A stretch of DNA of 64,000 bases from Vicingaceae bacterium (GCA_018402765.1 JAGYIE010000002.1:186001-250000); one strand, 5' to 3'; counted from the first letter of the stretch, positions 45,664 through 56,960 are shown. Program-made: numbers and translations. Notes: generated from the sequence alone by a model not told the origin.

Positions 45664-48303
45664 TTACTCTCGTATTCCTTTAATTGTAGCATTAATAACC
45701 GTAATCGTTCCATTTAGTTCACGCTCAACAATACCCTCTCTTTTAATCTCATAGACTATACATGAATAGTAGAAAACTCCATCGGAAACCAATTCATTCG
45801 TACCTTCTATTTCTCCACTCCAATTAATGTCAGGATTTTCAGTTGAAAATATCTTTCTACCCCATCGATCAAAAATAGTAAGGTCGATTTTTGCAACATA
45901 ACGATAAGGAGCTGGCACAAAAATGTCATTTATACTATCACCGTTAGGGGTGAAAACATTAGGAAGCTCATAAACCGGACATGTTTCCAAACAAATGAAA
46001 TTAGATAGACTACTTTCATTTCCGGAAGAATCAATTGCAGTAATACTGTAGCAATTTGCTAAAGATTCTATTTTAGGATCAATACGATAAAAAATAGATC
46101 GTTGACTTCTATCTTGAACAGATGAAAGTACTGTAATAGTAGAATCCGCAGCTATTGTGTATAAATTAAATCCAGCAATATCTTTAAAATCAGGACAAGT
46201 AAGCGTTGGAACATCCCAGTTTAAAGTTAACTCTCCTTCAAAACAATTGTAATCTGCAGACAACTCAGGAGTGCAAGGAGGAGTCAAATCAGTTGGCTCT
46301 AGACAAATTTCTTGAGAGAAATTAACAAGAGGCAACTTTACCGTATTCAAATCATAACTTCCGAATTGTTTAAATTGGTAACAATACGTAATACCATTTT
46401 CTAAATTATCGCTATCGATATAGGTTGATCTTTGTATAACCGCAATAGAGTCATATGTATTTGTTGATGAATTCAACTTTAATACGGCTGTAGAATCAAC
46501 TCTCCAAGGCACATTTGTATTTACAGATAGATTAATCAATTCGTCGGCACCTGAACCAGCAAGAAAAGGAGTGGATGCAGATGAAGAATTACTTAACAAA
46601 GATCGGCCATTACCTAAACTGAATAAACTGACTTGATAGGTATTTAATGAAGTAACGGTATTGATATTCAAGTGTGAATAGTTTGTATCTAACAATCCGT
46701 CAATAGAATCAATTGCTACAAAACTCCCATTCAATTCATGCTGAATAACATAACGATAAGGAGGTGGATAAATACTATCATCAATTGTATCAGGAGTTGA
46801 CCATTGAAGATCTACAACACCCGAAACTACATCAGTAATACTAACAGAGGCCTTAGTTAGTATTGGTTTTGTTTTTCCAATGGTAATGCACGTTTCATTA
46901 GAAGCATAGCTTTCACTTCCATCACTATGGTATGAAATAATTAAGTAGCAATACGTTCTACCCGATTCTAGTCCATTACCTGTTCCACTATCAAGAAATG
47001 TAGTTTGTGTTACATCGTTAAGATTGGCAATTAATTCATAGCTTAAACGTTCTGGCACTCCAACCTCGCAAGTGTCAGGCAAAAAGCCTGTAGAATCAAA
47101 TCTTCTATAGATTTTAAATCCATCTGCATTGTCACAATCAATTGTATCCCAATTTAGTCGAACAGAGTTAAATTCGGAACTCGCTGTAAAATTCTTAAGA
47201 GCCGGAGCTAAAACTGAAATATAGCTTGTTTTGTATGCCGATAAATTAGGAAACCCATTATCAACAGCCTTAAACAATACATTATAAGGTCTATTCTGAA
47301 TATGCTCACAATCAGGAATCCAAGCAAAAGTTCCATTTACTTGTCGAGAAGCGCTTGGTTCTATAAACGTTGCTGGACTATTTGCAAAATCATAAACTAG
47401 ACCTGTACTTGTAAGCGTAACTTGATTCTTCGTAGACGATACGTCGGGATCAAATGCATCAACCCCAAAAATTAATAGTTCGTTTGCTGTAACACAGTGT
47501 TCTGCCTTAACTAGTATTCCAGGAGGCTGATTATCACAGAGCTCAATATCTATCTGCATATCTCTCATCACTGAACCGATCAGAACACCATCTCTGAACT
47601 CTTTGATCCGCATAGCAATATTATAGCTCCCTAATTGAGCAGGATTATTCCATCTCAAATCTCCTGATATTGCATCTACTGAAATAGAAACTGTTGCAGG
47701 AGGAAATACGAATCCATCAGCGGGGACACCACCGGTTGTTCTACTCTTATCAATTTCATAAGACAAACTATCTCCGTCGGGATCTACAGCACCTGGATTA
47801 TGAATAAATAATCGATCCTGACAACCTTCATCTATAGGATAATTTAATAAAACAGGTGAATTATTTATAACATTTTGAAAAGGGCTAATCCTTAACGTTG
47901 TTTCTAAATAGAGAGGTACTGAAACTGAATTAGAGATATTTGATACACCTGCATTTCTGGCAGGATCAGTCAATGTGATTTTAAATGATCCTGAACCATT
48001 ATATGTATGTCGTTCTACCCATTCATTTCTCTGAACTTTACTGTTCAAGATTGTGACGGTTCGCGCATTTAGCACCGTAAGTGTATTCTGATTACATTCT
48101 CCCTCATCTCCCCAGCATACTTCGACAGTAGATCTTTGACTAGCCTGAGATGCAGGATCTGAGTATATTACAAAAAAGACATCATAGGTAAGGCCTGAAA
48201 CATGTTTAAAAGTAATTTCTCCCGCCCGATTATGCGTTGCCTTCAAAGAGGGCATCGATAAGCAGAATAAGAAAAAAAGAAACAATTTTAAATAGTATTT
48301 CAC
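45664..48303 (-). CDS. Secreted protein with T9SS type B sorting domain and Fn3-like regions; paralog of 41364-44021
   Basis: 879 aa; LPNVFTPNGDSINDIFVP...LTIFDRWGRKIFSTENPDINWSG; N-terminal ATHNRAGEITFKHVSG. Confidence 0.88.
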   Translation of the reverse strand: MKYYLKLFLFFLFCLSMPSLKATHNRAGEITFKHVSGLTYDVFFVIYSDPASQASQRSTVEVCWGDEGECNQNTLTVLNARTVTILNSKVQRNEWVERHTYNGSGSFKITLTDPARNAGVSNISNSVSVPLYLETTLRISPFQNVINNSPVLLNYPIDEGCQDRLFIHNPGAVDPDGDSLSYEIDKSRTTGGVPADGFVFPPATVSISVDAISGDLRWNNPAQLGSYNIAMRIKEFRDGVLIGSVMRDMQIDIELCDNQPPGILVKAEHCVTANELLIFGVDAFDPDVSSTKNQVTLTSTGLVYDFANSPATFIEPSASRQVNGTFAWIPDCEHIQNRPYNVLFKAVDNGFPNLSAYKTSYISVLAPALKNFTASSEFNSVRLNWDTIDCDNADGFKIYRRFDSTGFLPDTCEVGVPERLSYELIANLNDVTQTTFLDSGTGNGLESGRTYCYLIISYHSDGSESYASNETCITIGKTKPILTKASVSITDVVSGVVDLQWSTPDTIDDSIYPPPYRYVIQHELNGSFVAIDSIDGLLDTNYSHLNINTVTSLNTYQVSLFSLGNGRSLLSNSSSASTPFLAGSGADELINLSVNTNVPWRVDSTAVLKLNSSTNTYDSIAVIQRSTYIDSDNLENGITYCYQFKQFGSYDLNTVKLPLVNFSQEICLEPTDLTPPCTPELSADYNCFEGELTLNWDVPTLTCPDFKDIAGFNLYTIAADSTITVLSSVQDRSQRSIFYRIDPKIESLANCYSITAIDSSGNESSLSNFICLETCPVYELPNVFTPNGDSINDIFVPAPYRYVAKIDLTIFDRWGRKIFSTENPDINWSGEIEGTNELVSDGVFYYSCIVYEIKREGIVERELNGTITVINATIKGIRE

Positions 48304-48315
48304 ACCTAGTAGACG

Positions 48316-49443
48316 TTAATAGTTAATCGTTTGTTGCTCTATATTTTCAGGTAAATCACGATATTCATATTGTTGCGTTCTTAGTTGTGGCTTAAATCCA
48401 GCCTCTCGAATTGCATCTTGTATCCCGTCTGCTGTGAAACGATGTGGAGCGCCTGCTACAGAAACAACATTCTCTTCAATCATAATAGAACCCATATCAT
48501 TGGCACCTCCATGAAGACATATTTGAGCAGTTTTCTTTCCAACTGTTAACCATGAGGCTTGAATATTAACCACATTTGGCAGCATAATCCGCGAAAGCGC
48601 GATCATCCTAATATATTCTTCAGGGCTAACATTATTCGTAACTCCTTTTACTCGTCGAAGTAACGTTCCATCATCCATAAAAGGCCATGGGATAAATGCT
48701 AAAAATCCTTTTGCATTATCAGGCTTTTGATGTTGAACCTCTCTTAGCCAAACAAGATGCTCGAATCGTTCATAAATAGTTTCGATATGGCCAAACATCA
48801 TCGTTGCAGAAGTCGTCATGTCTAACTGGTGCGCAGCTCGCATAACATCTAACCACTCTTTACCTGTGCACTTCCCTTTAGAAATTAATCGACGAACACG
48901 GTCATTTAAAATTTCAGCACCTGCTCCAGGTAAAGAATCCATACCTGATGTCTTTAAAGCTTTTAACACCTCTGTATGGGTCATTCCTTCTAGTTTAGAA
49001 ATATGCGCTATCTCTGGTGGCCCTAACGCGTGTAATTTAAGATTAGGATACAATTGCTTTAGCTCAGCAAAAAGCTTTGTATAAAATTTTAGCCCTAACT
49101 CTGGATGGTGACCGCCTTGCAAAAGCAATTGCTCGCCACCATACCGCATCATTTCATCAATCTTCTGCTTGTATTCTTCTATAGAAGTTATGTATGCGTC
49201 GCCATGTCCTGGAACTCTAAAGAAATTACAGAACTTACAATTTGCAGTACACACATTTGTAGTGTTAGCATTGCGATCAATAATCCATGTAACCGCATTA
49301 TTGTCTGACTTATGCTTCTTTTTCATTTCATTAGCTACAAAACTTAGTTGAGCCGTCGGCGCGTTGTGAAACAAAAAAACACCTTCTTCTATCGAGAGAA
49401 ATTCAAAATTTAATGCTTTTTCTAATAAGTCTTCTACCTTCAT
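48316..49443 (-). CDS. mqnC: Cyclic dehypoxanthinyl futalosine synthase (radical SAM)
   Basis: Start at MKVEDLLEKAL; NTTNVCTANCKFCNFFR, LLLQGGHHPELGLKFY, LPGAGAEILNDRVR. Confidence 0.9.
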   Translation of the reverse strand: MKVEDLLEKALNFEFLSIEEGVFLFHNAPTAQLSFVANEMKKKHKSDNNAVTWIIDRNANTTNVCTANCKFCNFFRVPGHGDAYITSIEEYKQKIDEMMRYGGEQLLLQGGHHPELGLKFYTKLFAELKQLYPNLKLHALGPPEIAHISKLEGMTHTEVLKALKTSGMDSLPGAGAEILNDRVRRLISKGKCTGKEWLDVMRAAHQLDMTTSATMMFGHIETIYERFEHLVWLREVQHQKPDNAKGFLAFIPWPFMDDGTLLRRVKGVTNNVSPEEYIRMIALSRIMLPNVVNIQASWLTVGKKTAQICLHGGANDMGSIMIEENVVSVAGAPHRFTADGIQDAIREAGFKPQLRTQQYEYRDLPENIEQQTINY

Positions 49444-49570
49444 GCTGTATAATTTCCAATAAAACAATGGTGCCGCTTATTGGTTTGAATTGTCTTAACT
49501 TTGAACTTCAAAAATACGAATTAATCCCCTTCTATTTAGCAGCGAAAGCAGTAGATGTTTGGAAAGATAA

Positions 49571-50647
49571 ATGAATAATAAAGGAGATATGCAGGCAGAT
49601 AACAAACACTTAACTAGAGTAGGAATTTCACTTGGAGATATCAATGGCATTGGTATTGAGGTAATTCTAAAATCACTTTTGGATAATAGAATTTTCGAAT
49701 TATGCACCATAATAATTTATGGGTCAAACAAAACGATTAACTACCACAGAAAAGCATTAACTATTTCTAATTTAACGTTCAATAGAGCAAAATCAGCTAA
49801 AGAAGCTAATTTAAAAACAGGAAATATTATCAGCACTTGGACAGAAGAAGTTCAGATGAATATTGGAGAAGTAACTGCAGAGGGTGGACTATATGCGTTT
49901 AAATCATTAGAAGCAGCAACGCAAGACTTGTTGCAGGGCGAGATAGATGTATTGGTAACAGCACCAATCAACAAAGATAATATACAATCTGAAGAATTTA
50001 ATTTCCCCGGACATACAGAATATCTGATGCAAAAAGACGGAGCAGATGAAGCCCTCATGTTTATGATTAGTGATGTAGCGAGAATTGGAGTAGTAACAGG
50101 GCATATACCACTAAAAGAAGTTGCGGCAAAAATTAAGACTGAAGGTATTCTGAAAAAGATAACGGTAATGAATAAATCACTTATCGAAGATTTTGGAATT
50201 GTAAAGCCAAAAATTGCGGTCATGGGATTAAATCCACATGCTGGTGACAATGGATTGCTTGGTGATGAAGAAGAAAAAATTATTTTACCAGCAATTACTC
50301 AATCAAAAAATAGGGGCATTTTAGCTTTTGGTCCTTTTGCAGCCGATGGCTTTTTTGGCTCAGGTACTTTCAAAAATTATGATGGGATATTGGCAATGTA
50401 CCACGATCAAGGTTTAATACCTGCTAAAACCCTTTCATTTGGAAATGGCATTAACTTTACTGCAGGATTAAAAATAATCAGAACATCGCCTGATCACGGA
50501 ACAGGATACGCAATTGCAGGAAAGAATATGGCTGATGAAAGTTCATTTAGAAATGCCATATATAAAGCTATTGATATCTACAAAAACAGAGTGAGATACA
50601 ATGAAATGACAGCAAATCCATTACAAATAAGCAAAGGAAGAAATTAA
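49571..50647 (+). CDS. pdxA: 4-hydroxythreonine-4-phosphate dehydrogenase
   Basis: 358 aa; VGISLGDINGIGIEVILK, PINKDNIQ...FPGHTEYL, MGLNPHAGDNGLLGDEE, MYHDQGLIPAKTL. Confidence 0.95.
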   Translation: MNNKGDMQADNKHLTRVGISLGDINGIGIEVILKSLLDNRIFELCTIIIYGSNKTINYHRKALTISNLTFNRAKSAKEANLKTGNIISTWTEEVQMNIGEVTAEGGLYAFKSLEAATQDLLQGEIDVLVTAPINKDNIQSEEFNFPGHTEYLMQKDGADEALMFMISDVARIGVVTGHIPLKEVAAKIKTEGILKKITVMNKSLIEDFGIVKPKIAVMGLNPHAGDNGLLGDEEEKIILPAITQSKNRGILAFGPFAADGFFGSGTFKNYDGILAMYHDQGLIPAKTLSFGNGINFTAGLKIIRTSPDHGTGYAIAGKNMADESSFRNAIYKAIDIYKNRVRYNEMTANPLQISKGRN

Positions 50648-50719
50648 TGCGCAAGTATTGTCGTATATTTCAAAAATTAATTAATAACTTTGACGCCCTT
50701 TAAAAAGTGAGTAGGAGCT

Positions 50720-51226
50720 GTGAAGAAGAAAGATAAATTTATAATTCCTTTTGATAGTTTAAAGGATGGTTTACATGAATATGAATTTCATGCAGACACA
50801 GCGTTCTTTAGTAATTTTGAGTATTCCCTGATTGAAAATGCTGACATCAAGGCAATAATTTCTTTTGAAAAAAAGCCAAGTATGTTTCGTCTATATTTAT
50901 CTCTTGACGGTGTTGTAAATACTGTTTGCGATAGATGTATAGATGATTTGCAGCTGGCAATTGAAGGGCAGCAAGAGTTCATTGTTAAAATAACAGAGGA
51001 AACAATTGATGAAGATGATCATATCATTTGTCTATCTCCCAACGAACAAGAGCTTGATTTGACGCATGTAATCTATGAAAGCATTCATTTATTAATGCCG
51101 ATAAAAATTGCACACGATGAAAAAGACTGCAATCCTGAAGTGATTGCGCAATTAAATGAGATTAATTTATCGGATGATGATGATGAGCAAGACCCAAGAT
51201 GGGATGCTTTAAAGAATATAAAATAG
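50720..51226 (+). CDS. DUF177 (YceD-like) family protein
   Basis: 168 aa, GTG start; CDRCIDDL motif and location immediately upstream of rpmF. Confidence 0.85.
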   Translation: MKKKDKFIIPFDSLKDGLHEYEFHADTAFFSNFEYSLIENADIKAIISFEKKPSMFRLYLSLDGVVNTVCDRCIDDLQLAIEGQQEFIVKITEETIDEDDHIICLSPNEQELDLTHVIYESIHLLMPIKIAHDEKDCNPEVIAQLNEINLSDDDDEQDPRWDALKNIK

Positions 51227-51263
51227 TAAAAAGTAGTAATAAATAAGTAAATAATATAGAAAA

Positions 51264-51455
51264 ATGGCACATCCTAAACGAAAGATATCCAAAACGAGAA
51301 GAGATAAAAGGAGAACCCACCACAAAGCTGAAAAGCCAACTGTAGCAACTTGCACTGCGACTGGAATGCCGCATTTATACCACAGGGCTCACTGGCATGA
51401 AGGTAAATTGTACTACAAGGGTAAAGTAGTTTTAGAAAAAGAGGTTGCTATTTAA
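51264..51455 (+). CDS. rpmF: 50S ribosomal protein L32
   Basis: 63 aa; [21 protein letters not shown]. Confidence 0.97.
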   Translation: MAHPKRKISKTRRDKRRTHHKAEKPTVATCTATGMPHLYHRAHWHEGKLYYKGKVVLEKEVAI

Positions 51456-51537
51456 GGGTTACTTTTTTGACTACAGGTAGCAATTTTTGCAATAAATTTA
51501 CAAGTTTGATTTCTAATTAAACACGCTTATACATTAT

Positions 51538-51570
51538 AAAGGCCATTAGCTGAAAAGCTGGATGGCCTTT
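51538..51570 (+). terminator. Intrinsic terminator after rpmF
   Basis: AAAGGCCAT...ATGGCCTTTT stem and T-tract. Confidence 0.75.
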
Positions 51571-51656
51571 TATTGTTAAACCGCATTGTCTAATTTTATC
51601 AAAAAGGAAGTTATTTTTAGTTTTCCTTTCTTTTTATGCAATTAATGAACTAAATT

Positions 51657-51673
51657 GTGCGATTAATTCGCAC
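51657..51673. promoter_or_regulatory. Short inverted repeat upstream of fabH (possible operator or 5'UTR hairpin)
   Basis: GTGCGA-ttaat-TCGCAC, 30 bp upstream of the fabH ATG. Confidence 0.35.
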
Positions 51674-51702
51674 TTTTACATCAAAACGAAAGCAAAAATA
51701 TC

Positions 51703-52704
51703 ATGACCAAAATTACAGCAGCAATTACAGCAATTGGAGGATATCTGCCAGAATATAGGCTAACCAATAAAGAGTTAGAAACCATGGTAGATACCAACAA
51801 TGAGTGGATCATGAGCCGCACAGGTATCGAGGAAAGGAGAGTACTGAAAGGAGAAGGTAAAGGGACTTCGGATTTAGCTGCCCCAGCAATTGAAGAATTA
51901 CTTCAAAAAAGGGGAATCAACCCAGAAGAAATTGACTTAATAATCTGTTGTACAGTAACGCCTGATTTGGTTTTTCCTGCAACAGCAAATATTATTAGTG
52001 ATAAAATTGGAGCAAAAAATGCGTTTGGATTTGATTTAAATGCGGCGTGTTCGGGTTTTCTTTACGGTTTAGCTACAGGTTCTAAATTTATTGAATCAGG
52101 TCAATATAAAAAAGTAATCATTGTCGGTGCTGATAAAATGTCATCCATTGTCGACTATGAGGATAGAACTACTTGTATCATCTTTGGAGACGGAGCAGCG
52201 GCTGTATTGTTAGAACCAAATGAAGAGGGTTTAGGCATTCAAGATTCTATTTTACGGAGTGACGGTTCTGGTAGAATTCATTTACACCAAAAAGCAGGTG
52301 GATCTGTAAAACCGCCAAGCCACGAGACGATTAATCAAAAAGAGCATTACATCTACCAGGAAGGTCAAGCGGTATTCAAGTTTGCAGTAACTAATATGGC
52401 AGATGTATCTGCAGAAATTATGGAAAAAAATAAACTTACCGCAGAAGATGTGGCGTGGTTAGTGCCACATCAAGCTAATAAAAGAATCATAGATGCTACT
52501 GCCAAAAGAATGGGAGTAAGCGATGATAAAGTAATGCTAAATATTAGTAAATACGGAAATACAACAAATGGTACCATTCCTTTATGTTTATGGGAATGGG
52601 AAAACCAATTGAAAAAAGGTGATAACATAATATTGTCTGCCTTCGGTGGCGGATTTACATGGGGTTCCATTTATTTAAAATGGGCTTATGATACCAATAA
52701 ATAA
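51703..52704 (+). CDS. fabH: 3-oxoacyl-ACP synthase III
   Basis: 333 aa; [48 protein letters not shown]. Confidence 0.97.
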   Translation: MTKITAAITAIGGYLPEYRLTNKELETMVDTNNEWIMSRTGIEERRVLKGEGKGTSDLAAPAIEELLQKRGINPEEIDLIICCTVTPDLVFPATANIISDKIGAKNAFGFDLNAACSGFLYGLATGSKFIESGQYKKVIIVGADKMSSIVDYEDRTTCIIFGDGAAAVLLEPNEEGLGIQDSILRSDGSGRIHLHQKAGGSVKPPSHETINQKEHYIYQEGQAVFKFAVTNMADVSAEIMEKNKLTAEDVAWLVPHQANKRIIDATAKRMGVSDDKVMLNISKYGNTTNGTIPLCLWEWENQLKKGDNIILSAFGGGFTWGSIYLKWAYDTNK

Positions 52705-52750
52705 ACCAGATTAATTTTTAACTTTAATCTTACAACAAAACGATACGAAT

Positions 52751-53281
52751 ATGAAAATTGCAGAAATTCAAGAGCTGATTAAATTTGTTGCTAAATCAGG
52801 AGTTAGTGAAGTAGAAATTGAGGATAAAGACTTCAAGATCAACATAAAAACTCCTCCGCACAGAAGAGGAAAAGGTACAGAAGTAACCGGAAATACAGCA
52901 CAGGGGCAAATGATGCCTCAGCAAGGAATGCATATGATGCAACCGCAGTACGCACAACCAATGCAACAAGCAGCACCTGCACCGGTCTCTGCTTTGCCTG
53001 TTGTAGAAAAAGAAAGTGCAGAAGATAAAGTAGCTGCGAATTATGTAGAAATTAAATCTCCAATGATTGGAACATTCTACCGAAGTCCTTCTCCAGACAA
53101 ACCGCAATTTGTAAAAGTTGGTGATACAATAAAAGCCGGTGATGTTGTTTGTATCATTGAAGCAATGAAATTATTCAACGAAATTGAAGCAGAAGTTTCA
53201 GGTAAAGTGGTAAAAGTATTAGTTGATGATACTACACCAGTAGAATACGATCAACCACTATTATTGATTGACCCTAGTTAA
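52751..53281 (+). CDS. accB: Acetyl-CoA carboxylase biotin carboxyl carrier protein
   Basis: 176 aa; PMIGTFYRSPSPDKPQFVKVGDTI, IIEAMKLFNEIEAE. Confidence 0.97.
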   Translation: MKIAEIQELIKFVAKSGVSEVEIEDKDFKINIKTPPHRRGKGTEVTGNTAQGQMMPQQGMHMMQPQYAQPMQQAAPAPVSALPVVEKESAEDKVAANYVEIKSPMIGTFYRSPSPDKPQFVKVGDTIKAGDVVCIIEAMKLFNEIEAEVSGKVVKVLVDDTTPVEYDQPLLLIDPS

Positions 53282-53341
53282 TTAATACCAGTTTTTACTC
53301 AAGAGTGCCTCAATATCGGGGTACTAGCATAAATCGATATC

Positions 53342-54697
53342 ATGTTTAAAAAAATATTAATAGCGAACCGAGGAGAGATTGCCCTAAGGGTAATAAGAAC
53401 TTGTAAAGAAATGGGAATCAAGACAGTTGCTGTTTATTCAAAAGCTGATGTAGACAGTTTACACGTTCGATTTGCTGATGAAGCAGTTTGTATAGGCCCA
53501 GCTCCAAGTTCTGAATCATACTTAAAAATGACCAACATTATAGCAGCAGCTGAGATTACAAATGCTGACGCTATTCATCCAGGATACGGCTTCCTTTCTG
53601 AGAATGCAAAATTCTCTAAGATTTGTGATGAGAACGGAATTAAATTTATAGGCGCTTCTCCAGAAATGATTGATTCGATGGGAGATAAAGCTTCCGCTAA
53701 AGCAACAATGCTTACTGCAGGAGTTCCTTGTATACCCGGTTCTGAAGGAATTTTAGAAACGCTAGAAGACGCCAAAAAAACGGCTAAACAAATTAAATAC
53801 CCCGTAATGATAAAAGCTACTGCAGGTGGTGGTGGTAAGGGTATGCGAATGATCAAAAACGAAAAAGAATTACCTGAAGCTTGGGACTCTGCTAGAAAAG
53901 AGGCGAAAGCAGCTTTTAGTAACGATGGCATGTACATGGAGAAATTTATTGAAGAGCCTCGTCACATTGAAATACAAATCGCTGGGGACCAATTTGGAAA
54001 TTATTGCCATATGTCAGAGCGTGACTGTTCTATCCAAAGAAGACACCAGAAATTAGTGGAAGAAACCCCGTCGCCATTTATGACTAAAGAACTCAGAGCG
54101 GCAATGGGTGAGGCAGCAATTAAAGCTGCTGCTGCGGCTAATTATGAAGGTGTAGGAACAGTAGAGTTCTTGGTTGACAAGCACCGAAATTTCTACTTTA
54201 TGGAAATGAATACCCGTATCCAAGTAGAGCATACCATTACTGAAGAAGTCATCAACTTTGACTTAATTAAGGAGCAAATTAAAATTGCTGCAGGAATTAA
54301 AATCTCAGGTAAAAACTACGAGCCTCAGATGCATGCAATTCAGTGTAGAATTAATGCGGAAGACCCCTATAACAACTTTAGGCCAAGCCCAGGTGCAATT
54401 ACCACCTATCACTCTCCAGGTGGGCATGGTGTGCGTGTAGATACGCACTCGTATGCAGGTTATGTAATTCCTCCAAACTACGATTCAATGATTTCTAAGC
54501 TTATTACCGTGGCACAAACACGTGAAGAAGCGATAAAGAAGATGAAGCGCGCATTAGGTGAGTATGTAATTGAAGGAATTAAAACTACGATTCCTTTCCA
54601 TTACCAATTGATGGAGGATCCAACGTTTTTAGCTGGAGAATGTACGACTAAGTTTATGGAAACATTCGTTTTAAAGAAAGATACTCTAGCAGACTAG
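53342..54697 (+). CDS. accC: Acetyl-CoA carboxylase biotin carboxylase subunit
   Basis: 451 aa; [53 protein letters not shown]. Confidence 0.98.
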   Translation: MFKKILIANRGEIALRVIRTCKEMGIKTVAVYSKADVDSLHVRFADEAVCIGPAPSSESYLKMTNIIAAAEITNADAIHPGYGFLSENAKFSKICDENGIKFIGASPEMIDSMGDKASAKATMLTAGVPCIPGSEGILETLEDAKKTAKQIKYPVMIKATAGGGGKGMRMIKNEKELPEAWDSARKEAKAAFSNDGMYMEKFIEEPRHIEIQIAGDQFGNYCHMSERDCSIQRRHQKLVEETPSPFMTKELRAAMGEAAIKAAAAANYEGVGTVEFLVDKHRNFYFMEMNTRIQVEHTITEEVINFDLIKEQIKIAAGIKISGKNYEPQMHAIQCRINAEDPYNNFRPSPGAITTYHSPGGHGVRVDTHSYAGYVIPPNYDSMISKLITVAQTREEAIKKMKRALGEYVIEGIKTTIPFHYQLMEDPTFLAGECTTKFMETFVLKKDTLAD

Positions 54698-54721
54698 ATT
54701 CAGAAAACATCCTCTTATTAC

Positions 54722-54755
54722 AACCCATCAAGTCACTGATTTGATGGGTTGTTTT
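54722..54755 (+). terminator. Intrinsic terminator after accC
   Basis: AACCCATCAA-gtcactgat-TTGATGGGTT then GTTTTAT. Confidence 0.75.
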
Positions 54756-55413
54756 ATGGCAAGAAAAACGTTAGGTAGATGAAAAATACGAGTTGTGCCA
54801 AGAACAGCTGCAAAGAGAAATTATAATCGCCAACTAATTTCTCCTTTTGAATAAATAAGTGCATTAAGAACGCTGTAGAAAACCAACTAACATAATTAAT
54901 CAGTGGAGCACCTTCCGGAAAAGTCCAAAAGTCAAATCTAGGTGCAACTGCTTCCATAGGCAGATCTAAAACAATCATTAAACTAGCTCCTAAAAAGGCT
55001 TTCAATAAATTATTTTTCAAGAATCGATTTACGATACTGGCGGTAACAAATACCAGAACAGCCCAATTACAGCCAATTAATAATGGAACACCCAATACTT
55101 TCCAGCCCATGTTTTCTCCATAGCTATAACTACCAAATGGTATTCCGGTGGCTACACCGATCATTTCTATGAGCATTCCAACGGTAAAAAGAATGGTAAA
55201 TAGTGACAGCTTTTTACGCAACTTTTCAGGGAAAATCCAAAAAAGTAAAGCAACATGAATGGTCAAATTTAAAGGTGTTTTAGTAATGAACCAATCTTGA
55301 AACCCAATAGAGATACCAACTAGTGCACTTATTTGGAACAACCAAACAACAACGCTACCAATTACCCAATTACTTTTATCCCAATTTCTGAAATGTGTTC
55401 CTAAGTCCATCAT
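54754..55413 (-). CDS. cruF: Carotenoid biosynthesis membrane protein, CruF-like (1',2'-hydratase family)
   Basis: 219 aa, polytopic; GVATGIPFGSYSYGENMGWKVLGVPLLIGCNWAVL, LDLPMEAVAPRFDFWTF. Confidence 0.8.
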   Translation of the reverse strand: MMDLGTHFRNWDKSNWVIGSVVVWLFQISALVGISIGFQDWFITKTPLNLTIHVALLFWIFPEKLRKKLSLFTILFTVGMLIEMIGVATGIPFGSYSYGENMGWKVLGVPLLIGCNWAVLVFVTASIVNRFLKNNLLKAFLGASLMIVLDLPMEAVAPRFDFWTFPEGAPLINYVSWFSTAFLMHLFIQKEKLVGDYNFSLQLFLAQLVFFIYLTFFLP

Positions 55414-56879
55414 GCTTTTTCAGCTATTAAATTCGATACAATATGCGCTGATTTTAAACATAAGGGAATTCCCCCTCCAGGATGAACTGAGCCACCGCAA
55501 AAATATAAATTATCAAAATTCTTACTAAAGTTAGGATGACGCAAAAATGCAGCAAACTTAGAATTACTAGAGGTCCCATAAAGTGATCCCTGATGGGAAG
55601 CAGTGTTTTCTTCGATCTTGATAGGGTCTAATACTTCTTCTACCTCAATATATTCAGCTATATTCTCACCCAAACAATTGCTTAATTTTCGCAGTGCTTG
55701 TTGACGAGCTGCAGCAACAATAGCCTTCCAATTTTGCCCCACATTAGTAGGCGCATTAACCATTACGAACCAGTTTTCTCCTCTTTCAGGAGCATCTGAT
55801 TCTTTTACCTTTGAACTTATGTGAACATAAACGGTAGAGTCATTGGCTAACCTTTTCTTATCAAATAATGCATCAAATTCTTGTTCGTAATCATTCCCAA
55901 AGAAAATATTATGTAAATCCAATTCAGGAAATTCTTTCTTAATTCCCCAATAAAAAATAATGGCTGAGCTCGATTTCTCTTGGCTCAATGTTTTTTCTGG
56001 TCGTTTTAGCTTTGGCAGTAATTTATCATAACTAAAAAATACATCCATATTTGAAACGACTAAGTTGGCTAGATAACTGCCTTTCTCAGTCGTAATACCT
56101 GTTACTAATTTCCCTGAATAATCTATTGATGTTACCTTTTCGTTCAGGTGATAAATTACTCCATGTCTTTTACCTAATTGGTAAATAGATTCTGCAATGC
56201 TTCGCATTCCACCATGCGGAAAGTAGGTACCAAACTGCATTTCTAATGTAGGAATCATCGACATAATGCCAGGTGTTTTATATGGAGATGAGCCATTATA
56301 AGTTGCGTATCGATTAAATAACTGCACAAGCTTTTTACTTTTAAAGTACGATTCATTTACGCTATTCAGTGTCGAGCTCAAATCAAGCTTTCTAATTTTA
56401 CTTACTGCTTTTAAAGCTGTAGTAGAGGCATAAGTACTTAATTTATGGAGTGATTGATCTAGAAATAATGGAGCTGTTAATTCATATTTCAAGCTACTGC
56501 GCTTCAAATAATCAACTATTGTTATTGATGACTCATTGAAAGTAGTTGCAGCAGTTTTAGCAAACTCCTCCATTGATTTTGGCGCTGAAAACCGCGTTCC
56601 ATCTTCCCAAAAATAGTTGCATATAACGTCTTGCTGCTGGTAGCTAAAATGATCAGAAGGCGTTTCATTAAATAGCGTGAATAACTCATCAACAAGACTC
56701 GGCATGGTAAATAATGACGGACCTGTGTCCCATCGATAACCGCTAGTTTCAAGCACACCAAGCTTGCCACCAATTTGACTGCTACCTTCGAAGACAGTTA
56801 CCTCAAAACCTTGCGCTTTTAGACGAACTGCAGAGGCTAGACCTGCTATTCCTGAACCAATAATTATTGCTTTTTTCAC
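55410..56879 (-). CDS. crtD: Phytoene-desaturase-family carotenoid oxidoreductase, probably CrtD-type
   Basis: 489 aa; IIIGSGIAGLASAVRLKAQGFEVTVFE, GYRWDTGPSLFTMP, YFCGGSVHPGGGIPLCLKSA; overlaps cruF by 4 nt. Confidence 0.8.
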   Translation of the reverse strand: MKKAIIIGSGIAGLASAVRLKAQGFEVTVFEGSSQIGGKLGVLETSGYRWDTGPSLFTMPSLVDELFTLFNETPSDHFSYQQQDVICNYFWEDGTRFSAPKSMEEFAKTAATTFNESSITIVDYLKRSSLKYELTAPLFLDQSLHKLSTYASTTALKAVSKIRKLDLSSTLNSVNESYFKSKKLVQLFNRYATYNGSSPYKTPGIMSMIPTLEMQFGTYFPHGGMRSIAESIYQLGKRHGVIYHLNEKVTSIDYSGKLVTGITTEKGSYLANLVVSNMDVFFSYDKLLPKLKRPEKTLSQEKSSSAIIFYWGIKKEFPELDLHNIFFGNDYEQEFDALFDKKRLANDSTVYVHISSKVKESDAPERGENWFVMVNAPTNVGQNWKAIVAAARQQALRKLSNCLGENIAEYIEVEEVLDPIKIEENTASHQGSLYGTSSNSKFAAFLRHPNFSKNFDNLYFCGGSVHPGGGIPLCLKSAHIVSNLIAEKA

Positions 56880-56907
56880 AGAAATATTCTTTCAGTTGAT
56901 TTCATAA

Positions 56908-56936
56908 AAAACGGGAGTAGTTTACTCTCCCGTTTT
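56908..56936 (-). terminator. Intrinsic terminator after dxs
   Basis: AAAACGGGAG...CTCCCGTTTT stem, T-run on minus strand. Confidence 0.75.
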
Positions 56937-56960
56937 AACACTTATACTATTGAAGTAGTT

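Noticed and set aside
45660-45713. Extended riboflavin synthase start at 45713 (MERLRLLMLQLKEYESKK)
   Set aside because: Overlaps the end of 45664-48303; canonical RibE start is MFTGIIE at 45659.
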